From NCBI GenBank assembly GCA_902575065.1, contig CACGPU010000001.1:124001-188000 (forward strand): DNA of 64,000 bases, given 5' to 3'. Made by a program: the position numbers and the translations under genes. Origin of the DNA: an uncultured Alphaproteobacteria bacterium (GTDB taxonomy: Bacteria; Pseudomonadota; Alphaproteobacteria; HIMB59). Under the pieces are notes generated by a model, which was given only the letters and a program-made list of their open reading frames with translations, was not told where the DNA came from and searched no databases. This document shows, piece by piece, positions 37,145 through 44,782 of the stretch. The first letter of the stretch is position 1; each line of letters starts with the position of its first letter.

Positions 37145-39385
37145 TTAAAAGGATGTACCAATTGAAAAGTTAAACTCGTTTGTTCTATCATTAGTATTTT
37201 TATTGATTGGTACCGCGTATGAGAAAGAAAGAGGGCCCACTGCAGTCAATACATCAAATGATATACCTGCAGAGGATCTTGTTTCAAAATTATTATCATT
37301 GGTATAATCACTGTCCCATATTGAACCAACAGAATAAAAAAACTTTGTGTTAATATTATCTTTTTCATCAAATAAAAATGAACCACCAAAACCTAAAGTG
37401 CTTGTAAAAAATTTATTACCACCTAAATAAATATTATTTTGTTTTGGGCCAACTCCCCTATAATCAAATCCTTTAAAATTTAAACCTCCAAGACTAAATA
37501 CATTTACTGTGCTTAAATTGCCTTCAAGAGAATCGGCAAACCCAAAATCATTTGATAGGAATAAAAAACGATTTGAATTTTTAAACTTCCGATAAGTGTC
37601 ATTTTTGAATATGATTTTGTAGTAACTATCATCAGAAAGATCTTTAGGCGAGTATTCAAAATAAAAACTATTGGAAATTCCATCAGTAGGATAAAGATAA
37701 TCATCTGTGCTATCCTGTCTTAGAGATAGATTTAAAGTGTAAATATCGTAATTACCTATATTTTCATTAATAGAGGAAATATTTTCTTTAGCAGAATGTC
37801 TATCTGATCTCTTAAATGAGAAACCTGATGTAATATCTATCATTTCATCATAATCAAAATTTATAGAGTAGCTAAGACCTATTTCATTAGTTTCAAAACC
37901 AAAAGAATTACTTAAATCAGTCTCAGTATTGAAGATTGTATAAGTATTTTTTATATTTGACTTAGCTATTGGATATTGAGTGAGTGAAATTTTATATAAT
38001 GCCCTCTCTTGATTTAAAGTAAAATTAGAGTCAAGACTATTACCTGTTCCAAAAATATTACTATCTCTAGCCGATAAAGTTATTCCAGCACCATTATCAC
38101 CAGAAAAAGTACCTCCAGCTAAGACTTGTCCAGTTTTTTTATTTTCTTCAATATCTATGTTTATGTCAGATATACCATCATTTATTTCATTAGTTATAGT
38201 TACATCGTTTATGTACTTATTTTTTAGTAATTCCTTTTTAGTGATTTCAAGAAGATTATCATTGAAATAATCACCTGGTTCAAATGATAATTTTGATCTT
38301 ATTGTTTTATCTTTAGTGATGTCATTTCCATAAATGTTTATTTTGTTAATTCTAGAAGGTTCAATTGTTTTAGTATTTAGGAATAAAATATTTTTGTTAT
38401 TAGTAAAATCTAAATTGTATACATAGATGGTGTTAAAATTATTATTGTTAATTAGAATTTTGTTAGTTGTGGTTAAAAAATCATCAATAATTGTTTGATC
38501 ATAGAAAAAATTATTTTTAGATAACTTAATTTTGAATTTATCAAAATTTTTATCCATAATTTCAGAAATACTTGATTTAGGATAATCAATCTTTACATCA
38601 TCTAATATTAATCTTTCTCCCTCATCTATAAAAAAAGTAACAGTATATTTATTCGATGAAGTTTCATAAATATTGAAATTAACTTTGGTTTCAAAAAAAC
38701 CTTTTTGTCTGTAAAAAAACTTTATTTTATTTACATCAAAATTAAAATTTTCTATGTTCAAATTTGATCCTGATGCAAAAATATTATAAAAATTTCTTGA
38801 TTTAGTATTAATTATTGACGACAGATACCTATTTGAAAAACTTTTATTACCAATAAAATTAATTCTTTCAATCTGTGATTGATCATTTTCTGTTATATTG
38901 AAAATTAAATTTACTCTATCACTTGAAAATTTTTCAGTAGATACAATGACATTTATGTTATTAAAACCTTTAACTTTGTAAATACTTTCGATAATATTTA
39001 TGTCATTATCAATTATGTTTTTATTTAAAAATCCATTAGTTATTGTTGATATATTTTGAAAAATTAGTTCATCTTCAACCCTATAGTTACCATTTATAAA
39101 TATATTTTCTATTAACTTATTTTCTTGAATAAAAATGTTATGTAGATCTCCATCTTTTTTATAATTTAAATCAAAAATGAGATCAGATTTATATAAGTCT
39201 TTGAGTAAAGTATTTACTTCATCGTCAGAATAGAAATCTTTATTTAAATTAATTAATGTCTGTGTTTGAAGATCATTAATGTTTAATTTAGATAGCCCAG
39301 TTATGTTAATATTGCTTGCCAAAATATTAAAAGTTACGGTAATAAACGAGGTAAGAAAAATATAAAATTTAAATTTATTTATCAT
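37145..39385 (-). CDS. bamA: Outer-membrane protein assembly factor BamA
   Basis: This is the central component of the outer-membrane beta-barrel insertion machine, about 746 residues. The track starts at 39424, but ATG 39385 gives a proper signal peptide (MINKFKFYIFLTSFITVTFNILAS). POTRA repeats fill about 25-400 (for example INITGLSKLNIND, IERINFIGNKSFS, INKINIYGNDITKD). The C-terminal barrel contains LAGGTFSGDNGAGITLSARDSN, VFSLGGLNFKGFDYRGVGP (the VRGF-type loop) and ends in GTSF with a terminal Phe. With the corrected start it overlaps dxr by 11 bp. rseP, usually between dxr and bamA, is missing. Confidence 0.95.
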   Translation of the reverse strand: MINKFKFYIFLTSFITVTFNILASNINITGLSKLNINDLQTQTLINLNKDFYSDDEVNTLLKDLYKSDLIFDLNYKKDGDLHNIFIQENKLIENIFINGNYRVEDELIFQNISTITNGFLNKNIIDNDINIIESIYKVKGFNNINVIVSTEKFSSDRVNLIFNITENDQSQIERINFIGNKSFSNRYLSSIINTKSRNFYNIFASGSNLNIENFNFDVNKIKFFYRQKGFFETKVNFNIYETSSNKYTVTFFIDEGERLILDDVKIDYPKSSISEIMDKNFDKFKIKLSKNNFFYDQTIIDDFLTTTNKILINNNNFNTIYVYNLDFTNNKNILFLNTKTIEPSRINKINIYGNDITKDKTIRSKLSFEPGDYFNDNLLEITKKELLKNKYINDVTITNEINDGISDINIDIEENKKTGQVLAGGTFSGDNGAGITLSARDSNIFGTGNSLDSNFTLNQERALYKISLTQYPIAKSNIKNTYTIFNTETDLSNSFGFETNEIGLSYSINFDYDEMIDITSGFSFKRSDRHSAKENISSINENIGNYDIYTLNLSLRQDSTDDYLYPTDGISNSFYFEYSPKDLSDDSYYKIIFKNDTYRKFKNSNRFLFLSNDFGFADSLEGNLSTVNVFSLGGLNFKGFDYRGVGPKQNNIYLGGNKFFTSTLGFGGSFLFDEKDNINTKFFYSVGSIWDSDYTNDNNFETRSSAGISFDVLTAVGPLSFSYAVPINKNTNDRTNEFNFSIGTSF

Positions 39386-40463
39386 ATCTTTGTTCAATTG
39401 AATTAATAAATTTAATTCTTCCATTTATAGATTTTAATTCTGTGTATTTATAATAATTATTTAATTTCGACATAATGTATTTTATTATTTCATTATACTT
39501 TATTTCTTTTAATAAGTATTTTTTTTGTGCAATATTATTCAAAACCATAAAAATAATTTGTTTTTTTGGTGATAAATCTTTAAATATTTTAAGATATTTG
39601 TTTATTTTGAAACGATTATCTTTGAATTTTTCTAATTCTAAAAACTTCTTATTTAAATAGTTTTTTTTAAAGTTAAGGCTAATTGATGGATAAAATTTTG
39701 TTAATGGCTGAACTAGTGTTATTAACATATTATTCTCAAAACAATTTAATCTTATAATATTATCTTTATTTATAATTACGCTATGCACATAGGCCTCTTT
39801 AGAGACTAAAAAGTCGATTTTTTTTAAATCAATTTTATAAATAATTGATAATTCATAAATTTCTAAAATTTTATTTACGAAGTTTGATGAGTCTATTGAA
39901 TTATTCACTCCCATTTTCCATTTTGGATGTGCTAAGACTTTTTTTAAACTCACATCATTTAAATTTATTTTTTTATTAAAATAAAATGGCCCCCCTGAAG
40001 CAGTTATGTAAATTTTTCTTATATCATCATTTGTTATTTTCAAATTAATAAGTGAAAAATGCTCTGAGTCTAAAGGTAATAGTGTGTTATTAGTTTTTTT
40101 TATTTTATCTATTAAAGTATCACCACCTGCAATAATCATTTCTTTGTTTGCAATGGCTACTAATGAGTTTTTGTTATTGTTTAAAAAAATATCAGCATAT
40201 AAAAGTGATTTATATCCATAATCCAAAAAATAAATGATATCAAATCTATTTTTTTTTAAGAATAATTTAAAATTAACTTCCTCATTTTTTTCACTAAGTT
40301 TAAAAGAATATTTTATGTTATGTTTTTTAGTTTGAGATACTAATAACTTTTCATTTTTGAAACCAGTTATACAAAAAATATTGATTTTTGTCTTTTTACA
40401 GAAATTTAATAATTTTATTCCAAGTTTACCAGTGGAACCAATAATAAGAATTCTAGGTTTCAT
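39375..40463 (-). CDS. dxr: 1-deoxy-D-xylulose-5-phosphate reductoisomerase Dxr
   Basis: This enzyme makes methylerythritol phosphate, the step before IspD, 362 residues (short for the family). Motifs are IIGSTGKLGIKLL (NADPH site), AIANKEMIIAGG, PLDSEHFSLINL (metal Asp and Glu), ITASGGPF and HPKWKMGVNNSIDSS. The usual substrate-loop motif HPQSIVHS reads SKEAYVHS, a clear deviation. It overlaps cdsA by 4 bp. Products of this gene and ispDF belong to the same pathway although they are 28 kb apart. Confidence 0.94.
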   Translation of the reverse strand: MKPRILIIGSTGKLGIKLLNFCKKTKINIFCITGFKNEKLLVSQTKKHNIKYSFKLSEKNEEVNFKLFLKKNRFDIIYFLDYGYKSLLYADIFLNNNKNSLVAIANKEMIIAGGDTLIDKIKKTNNTLLPLDSEHFSLINLKITNDDIRKIYITASGGPFYFNKKINLNDVSLKKVLAHPKWKMGVNNSIDSSNFVNKILEIYELSIIYKIDLKKIDFLVSKEAYVHSVIINKDNIIRLNCFENNMLITLVQPLTKFYPSISLNFKKNYLNKKFLELEKFKDNRFKINKYLKIFKDLSPKKQIIFMVLNNIAQKKYLLKEIKYNEIIKYIMSKLNNYYKYTELKSINGRIKFINSIEQRYDK

Positions 40464-41167
40464 AAAAAATAAATAATTATTACAAAGAAAAACATACTAT
40501 CCAATCTATCAAGTATACCTCCATGGCCCTGAAGAAGATTTGAAAAATCTTTCAAATTATTTTTTCTTTTAATATATGAGCAAAATATGTCTCCAAAAAA
40601 CAGAGATAAGGCTAGCACACAAGAATTCAAAATTGAAAAGTTAAATGTATACAATAAAAATAATGTTAATATAAATGATATTGAAGTACCTGACCATGTC
40701 TTTTTGGGACTTATTGAAGGTAATATCAAAGGTCCTTTAAATGTTTTTCCAAAAATATATGCAATAGTGTCATTAAAGAAGGCTACAAAGATAATGAGAT
40801 AAAAAAGATTTCTATCACTCATCAATATAAAAAAAAAATTATAAATAAAAATTAAAATACAAATAACAAATATCCTCTTAAGATAGAAATTAGGGGAAAA
40901 AATATTAATTAAAACTAATATAATAAAAGCTATATTATAATATTTTATAATTTCAAATTGAGAATAAAAAAATATAGATAAAAATAGTAAAAATAAAATT
41001 AAAATATAATCAAAAGAAGAATATAAAAAATTACATTTATGTAATTCTAAAATTAAAAATGTAATTAATATAAATAAAATTAGAAAATCTAAATTTAAAA
41101 AATAACCACTAATGAAGAAAAGTATTATAAAAAAGCCAATTAATATTCTATTTTTATCAATTACCAA
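40460..41167 (-). CDS. cdsA: Phosphatidate cytidylyltransferase CdsA
   Basis: This integral membrane enzyme forms CDP-diacylglycerol from phosphatidate and CTP, 235 residues with about seven hydrophobic segments. The signature near the C-terminus is FSNLLQGHGGILDRLDS (usual form LPGHGGxLDRxDS). FFNDTIAYIFGKTFKG and SPKKTWSGT are the other conserved parts. The only start in frame is TTG at 41167, inside the end of uppS (11 bp overlap). The N-terminal half is very hydrophobic and poorly conserved. Confidence 0.94.
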   Translation of the reverse strand: MVIDKNRILIGFFIILFFISGYFLNLDFLILFILITFLILELHKCNFLYSSFDYILILFLLFLSIFFYSQFEIIKYYNIAFIILVLINIFSPNFYLKRIFVICILIFIYNFFFILMSDRNLFYLIIFVAFFNDTIAYIFGKTFKGPLILPSISPKKTWSGTSISFILTLFLLYTFNFSILNSCVLALSLFFGDIFCSYIKRKNNLKDFSNLLQGHGGILDRLDSMFFFVIIIYFL

Positions 41168-41828
41168 ATTTACGATCTATCTTATTAAATTGTTCAATAA
41201 ATTTTTTAATATCTTCGTTATTTATGCTTGGCCATAATTTTTTAGTAAAAAACAGCTCTGTGAAAGAAATTTGATATAACATAAAGTCACTCACTCTTTT
41301 ATAGCCACCAGTTCTAATTAAAATATCTGGTTCTGGTAAACCATATGAAGATATATAACTCTCAAAGTTTTTAGAAGATTTTTTTGAAGATTTGGATAAT
41401 AAATTTGCTGCATTTAATATATCTTCCTTGCCACTATAATTTAAAAAAATTATGAGTGTTTTTTTAGCTTTTGTGTTTTTCTTTTCTAGGTTCCTTAGAG
41501 ATAGAGCAATTTTTTTGGGTAGAAAATTTAAATTCCCTATAAATTTGATTTTAAATTTGAAATTACTAATATCCTCTGTTGGTTCTAAAAGATCAATTAA
41601 AACTTTTTTAATAACATTGATTAATACAGAACCTCTTTTGAAATTATGTTTAGAAAGAGCAAAAGCTGAAACATAGTTGATTTCATACTTTTCAAAAATA
41701 TAATTAGTAATATTAATTAATTTTTTAGCACCTTTTTTATAGGCTTCATATTTACTTAATTTTTTTTTTTTAGACCATCTATTATTTCCATCCATAATAA
41801 ATGCCATATGTTTCATGTTTTTATACAA
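41157..41828 (-). CDS. uppS: Undecaprenyl diphosphate synthase UppS (variant active site, 12-A tract)
   Basis: This cis-prenyltransferase would make the undecaprenyl carrier, 223 residues. AFIMDGNNRW has the Mg2+ Asp, and LIRTGGYKRVSDFMLYQ and ISFTELFFTKKLWP are the C-terminal signatures. Several positions usually invariant differ: the Arg and His of RxxGHxxG align with Lys and Tyr in SKYEAYKKG, and RTGGE reads RTGGY. The four Lys of WSKKKKLS are encoded by 12 consecutive A residues on the coding strand (plus-strand 41760-41771), a slippage-prone tract. The enzyme is probably functional, since the organism retains the envelope genes around it. Starts at 41828 or 41816 are both possible. Confidence 0.9.
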   Translation of the reverse strand: MYKNMKHMAFIMDGNNRWSKKKKLSKYEAYKKGAKKLINITNYIFEKYEINYVSAFALSKHNFKRGSVLINVIKKVLIDLLEPTEDISNFKFKIKFIGNLNFLPKKIALSLRNLEKKNTKAKKTLIIFLNYSGKEDILNAANLLSKSSKKSSKNFESYISSYGLPEPDILIRTGGYKRVSDFMLYQISFTELFFTKKLWPSINNEDIKKFIEQFNKIDRKFGN

Positions 41829-41829
41829 A

Positions 41830-42381
41830 TTAAACTTTTAAGATTTCAGACTCTTTAGTATTTGATAAATTTTCAATTTCTTTAATTGATATATCAGTAA
41901 TTTTTTGAACTTCATCTTGAAATTTTTTACTCTCATCTAAAGAGATACTTTTTTCTTTTTCTAAAATTTTTATGTCATCCAAATGTTTTCTACGAATACT
42001 TCTTACAGATATCTTGAATTTTTCAGTAATATCAGAAATGATTTTCACCAATTCTTGTCTTCTTTCTGCAGTTAGTTCTGGAAATTTTAAGAGTATATTT
42101 GTTCCATCAGTTTGAGGTGTAACACCTAAGTTAGAGTCTAAAATGGACTTTTCAATAATTTTAATTATAGAAGCATCCCAAACATTTACATTCAGGGTCA
42201 TATTGTCTAAGTTATTTATATTTGCAAGTTGGGTCAAAGGAGTTTTAGATCCATAAGTATCAATTAATATTGTTTTAAGTATGTCAGGGGAAACTCTTCC
42301 TGTTCTGATATTTTTTAATTCATTTGAAAATGCATCAATACTATGTTTCATTTCTTTTGAACAATTATCTTTATCAAACAT
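41830..42381 (-). CDS. frr: Ribosome recycling factor
   Basis: This protein releases ribosomes from mRNA after termination together with EF-G, 183 residues, normal length. Conserved segments are LKNIRTGRVSPDILKTI, YGSKTPLTQLANI, SNLGVTPQTDGTNILLKFPELTAERRQELVK and SVRSIRRKHLDDIK. The two long helical arms are evident from heptad-like Lys/Glu patterning at both ends. It overlaps pyrH by one base in the usual rpsB-tsf-pyrH-frr order. Confidence 0.98.
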   Translation of the reverse strand: MFDKDNCSKEMKHSIDAFSNELKNIRTGRVSPDILKTILIDTYGSKTPLTQLANINNLDNMTLNVNVWDASIIKIIEKSILDSNLGVTPQTDGTNILLKFPELTAERRQELVKIISDITEKFKISVRSIRRKHLDDIKILEKEKSISLDESKKFQDEVQKITDISIKEIENLSNTKESEILKV

Positions 42382-43091
42382 TATTTGTTTTCATTTATTA
42401 TTGAAAATGAACCTTTTCCATCAATTATTTCAATCATATTAGAACTTTTTAAAATAGAAAATATTATTATGGGCAAAGATCTATCCTTGGCCAAACTTAT
42501 AGCTGTTGCATCCATAACTTTTATATCCTTATTTAAGTAATCTGAATAAGAGATATTAGGTATTTTTTTTGCATCTTTGTTTGTAATAGGATCTTTATCA
42601 TAAATACCGTCTACTTTTGTGCCTTTAAAGATAATATCTGATTTCATTTCTGAGGCCCTTAATACTGCCGCTGTATCAGTTGAAAAAAAGGGATTTCCAG
42701 TTCCTGATGCAAAAATAACAACTCTATTTTTATCTAAATGGCTTGTTGCTTTATTTTTAATATAGGGTTCCGCAACTCTATTGATGCTAATAGCTGTCAT
42801 AACTCTCGACTCTACACCTATTTTTTTTAGGTTGGATTGTAGAGCTAAAGAATTTATCACAGTGCCAAGCATACCCATATAATCTGAAGTAACCCTATCG
42901 ACTACTCCATTTGAAAATGAAGAACCTCTAATAAAATTACCTCCGCCTAATACAATAGAAACTTTAATGTTTTTAGATAAAATTTTTTTTATACTACTAG
43001 AAAGATCATTTAATATATCAAAATCAAATCCTTGCTCATTGGATCCTGCCAAAGATTCACCTGAAATCTTTAGCATGATATTTTTGTACAT
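42381..43091 (-). CDS. pyrH: UMP kinase
   Basis: This amino-acid-kinase-fold enzyme phosphorylates UMP, 236 residues with the start at ATG 43091 (MYKNIMLKISGESLAG). The track start at 43160 lies in tsf and adds 23 unlikely residues. Motifs are KVSIVLGGGNFIRG, DYMGMLGTVINSLALQ, VVIFASGTGNPFFSTDTAAVLRA and KGTKVDGIYDKDP. UTP produced downstream is the substrate of PyrG. A 4-bp gap separates it from tsf. Confidence 0.97.
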   Translation of the reverse strand: MYKNIMLKISGESLAGSNEQGFDFDILNDLSSSIKKILSKNIKVSIVLGGGNFIRGSSFSNGVVDRVTSDYMGMLGTVINSLALQSNLKKIGVESRVMTAISINRVAEPYIKNKATSHLDKNRVVIFASGTGNPFFSTDTAAVLRASEMKSDIIFKGTKVDGIYDKDPITNKDAKKIPNISYSDYLNKDIKVMDATAISLAKDRSLPIIIFSILKSSNMIEIIDGKGSFSIINENK

Positions 43092-43095
43092 AATC

Positions 43096-43968
43096 TTAAA
43101 TAGTATATAAATCCATGGAACTAATGTTAAGTGATATGTTATTGCTCTTAGAAATTTCACCTAAATAAGTACTTACGCTTTTCTTGGGGTCTGTAATTAA
43201 ATTTTGTCCCAAAAGTGTATTTTCTTTTATGAATTTTTTTATCTTTCCTTGAATAATCTGAATTTGTTTATCTTCTGGCACATTATTCATTTGTTTTAAT
43301 ATAATATCTTTCTCATCTTCCAAAACTTTAGGATTTATAGAATTTTCATCTATACCCATAGGCTTCATAGCAGAAACTTGCATTGCAAGCACTTTAAGTT
43401 GATCAACTAATTTAAGAGCTGAGTCTATATCATTAGTTGAGATTTCAACCACAGAGCCTATTTTAGAGCAATGAGAATTATACTTGTTATGAAGATAACT
43501 TATTAATATTGAGTTATTAGATAGGTATTTCTTATATGAAACAATTTGAATATTCTCTCCTACTTTTGAAATTAAATCTGTCAGACAATCTCCTAAAGAT
43601 CTTTGATTAATCATTAAATTTGATAGATCTTCATCAGTTCCATAATTGTTGATATTTTTGTCATCATGAATGGCCTTTGAAAGACTCTCAGCAAAAATCA
43701 AAAAATCGTCATTTTTGGCTACAAAATCAGTTTCACATTTAATTTTGCAGACTGTAAATTCTGTATTAGATAAGTTGTTATAAAAAGACACAACTCCCTC
43801 ATTGGTTTGTCTGTCTTGTTTTTTTTGAGCTTTTAAAATACCTTTTTCTCTTAACCATTTTACAGCAATATCGATATCATTATTATTTTCTAATAAGGCT
43901 TTTTTACAGTCAACAATCCCACTTCCAGTAATGTCTCTTAATTTCTTAATTAATTGCATGGTGCTCAT
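43096..43968 (-). CDS. tsf: Elongation factor Ts
   Basis: This nucleotide-exchange factor for EF-Tu has 290 residues. The N-terminal UBA-like domain reads LIKKLRDITGSGIVDCKKALLENN, followed by DIAVKWLREKGILKAQKK. The core contains CKIKCETDFVAKND, the EF-Tu contact region with the TDFV motif, and QVSAMKPMG. It follows rpsB by 1 bp and is probably covered by the same leader control. Confidence 0.97.
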   Translation of the reverse strand: MSTMQLIKKLRDITGSGIVDCKKALLENNNDIDIAVKWLREKGILKAQKKQDRQTNEGVVSFYNNLSNTEFTVCKIKCETDFVAKNDDFLIFAESLSKAIHDDKNINNYGTDEDLSNLMINQRSLGDCLTDLISKVGENIQIVSYKKYLSNNSILISYLHNKYNSHCSKIGSVVEISTNDIDSALKLVDQLKVLAMQVSAMKPMGIDENSINPKVLEDEKDIILKQMNNVPEDKQIQIIQGKIKKFIKENTLLGQNLITDPKKSVSTYLGEISKSNNISLNISSMDLYTI

Positions 43969-43969
43969 T

Positions 43970-44674
43970 TTAATTTTTTTCTTCGTTCGGAGAGTTTGAG
44001 ATAGTCGATGACAAGACTTTTTTAAAATTGTCTAAAATATATTGTACAGATTTGAAACCATCATCATTAGCTGGTATAGGATAGTCTATGATGTCAGGAT
44101 CACAATTTGTATCAACTATACCAATAATTGGTATTCCTAATTTTTTTGCTTCTAAAACAGCAATGTGCTCTCTATTAGTATCTATAATAAAAATTACATC
44201 AGGAGTTGTCTTCATTTCAACAATGCCCCCAAGAGTTTTATCCAATCTGATTTTCTTTTTTTCTATATCTGATAATTCTTTTTTAGTAAAAACTGTATCA
44301 TCGGAGTTTAATATATTTTCATAATTGTTAAGAGTGCTAATAGAATTTTTAACAGTATTCCAATTAGTAATCATACCCCCTAGCCACCTAAAATTAACAA
44401 AATAGTTATTAGTTTCTTTAGCTATATCCTCAACAATTTCACTATGTTGTTTTTTTGTTGAAACAAATAGAAATTTTTTCTTATTCTTTGAGGATTCATG
44501 TGCAAATTTCAAAGCATTTTCAATTAAAGGTAGTGACTTTCTAAGATCTAAAATATGTGTGCCATTTTTTTCCCCATAAATAAACTTTTCCATTTTTGGG
44601 TTCCATCTTTTTTTGTTATGACCAAAGTGAGATCCATTTTTTAAGAGATCTTCAAGTGATATTTCAATATTCAT
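43970..44674 (-). CDS. rpsB: Small ribosomal subunit protein S2
   Basis: Ribosomal protein S2 of the 30S subunit, 234 residues. Conserved stretches are EDLLKNGSHFGHNKKRWNPKMEKFIYGEKNGTHILDL, NYFVNFRWLGGMITNWNTVK, GGIVEMKTTPDVIFIID and GIPIIGIVDTNCDPD. The start codon is preceded by a strong GGAGG (plus-strand 44679-44683) embedded in a structured leader. It heads the rpsB-tsf-pyrH-frr series. dnaE ends 108 bp upstream on the same strand. Confidence 0.98.
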   Translation of the reverse strand: MNIEISLEDLLKNGSHFGHNKKRWNPKMEKFIYGEKNGTHILDLRKSLPLIENALKFAHESSKNKKKFLFVSTKKQHSEIVEDIAKETNNYFVNFRWLGGMITNWNTVKNSISTLNNYENILNSDDTVFTKKELSDIEKKKIRLDKTLGGIVEMKTTPDVIFIIDTNREHIAVLEAKKLGIPIIGIVDTNCDPDIIDYPIPANDDGFKSVQYILDNFKKVLSSTISNSPNEEKN

Positions 44675-44742
44675 TTTGCCTCCGGTTTAGCTTTAGTTAA
44701 TAGAAAGGAAACCTAGTGGCACCGGATGTCTATTAACCTGTT
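44675..44742 (-). ncRNA. Probable rpsB (S2) leader RNA with stem and pseudoknot
   Basis: The 5' untranslated region of rpsB is unusually GC-rich for this genome. A perfect 9-bp stem (RNA GUUAAUAGA / UCUAUUAAC; plus-strand arms 44696-44704 and 44729-44737) encloses a 24-base loop. Loop bases can pair with the AAACCGGAGG segment just before the start codon in two ways: GGUUU with AAACC (44709-44713 with 44684-44688) or CCGGU with ACCGG (44721-44725 with 44682-44686). Either pairing makes an H-type pseudoknot touching the Shine-Dalgarno site. I recall that a candidate regulatory RNA before the S2 gene was reported from Pelagibacter/marine alphaproteobacteria; membership in that class is inference. 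Likely role: S2 autoregulation. Confidence 0.65.
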
Positions 44743-44782
44743 TTTTTTGATGTTTTAAATGATAAATTCTAATAATCAAGAG

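Noticed and set aside
39386-39424. Longer BamA starting at 39424 as given in the ORF track
   Set aside because: The extra 13 residues precede a complete signal peptide starting at ATG 39385, so the shorter form is more likely.
44740-44749. Run of eight T after a short GC patch, resembling a plus-strand terminator
   Set aside because: Genes on both sides are on the minus strand and the GC patch is better explained as the rpsB leader stem; no plus-strand transcript would need to end here.
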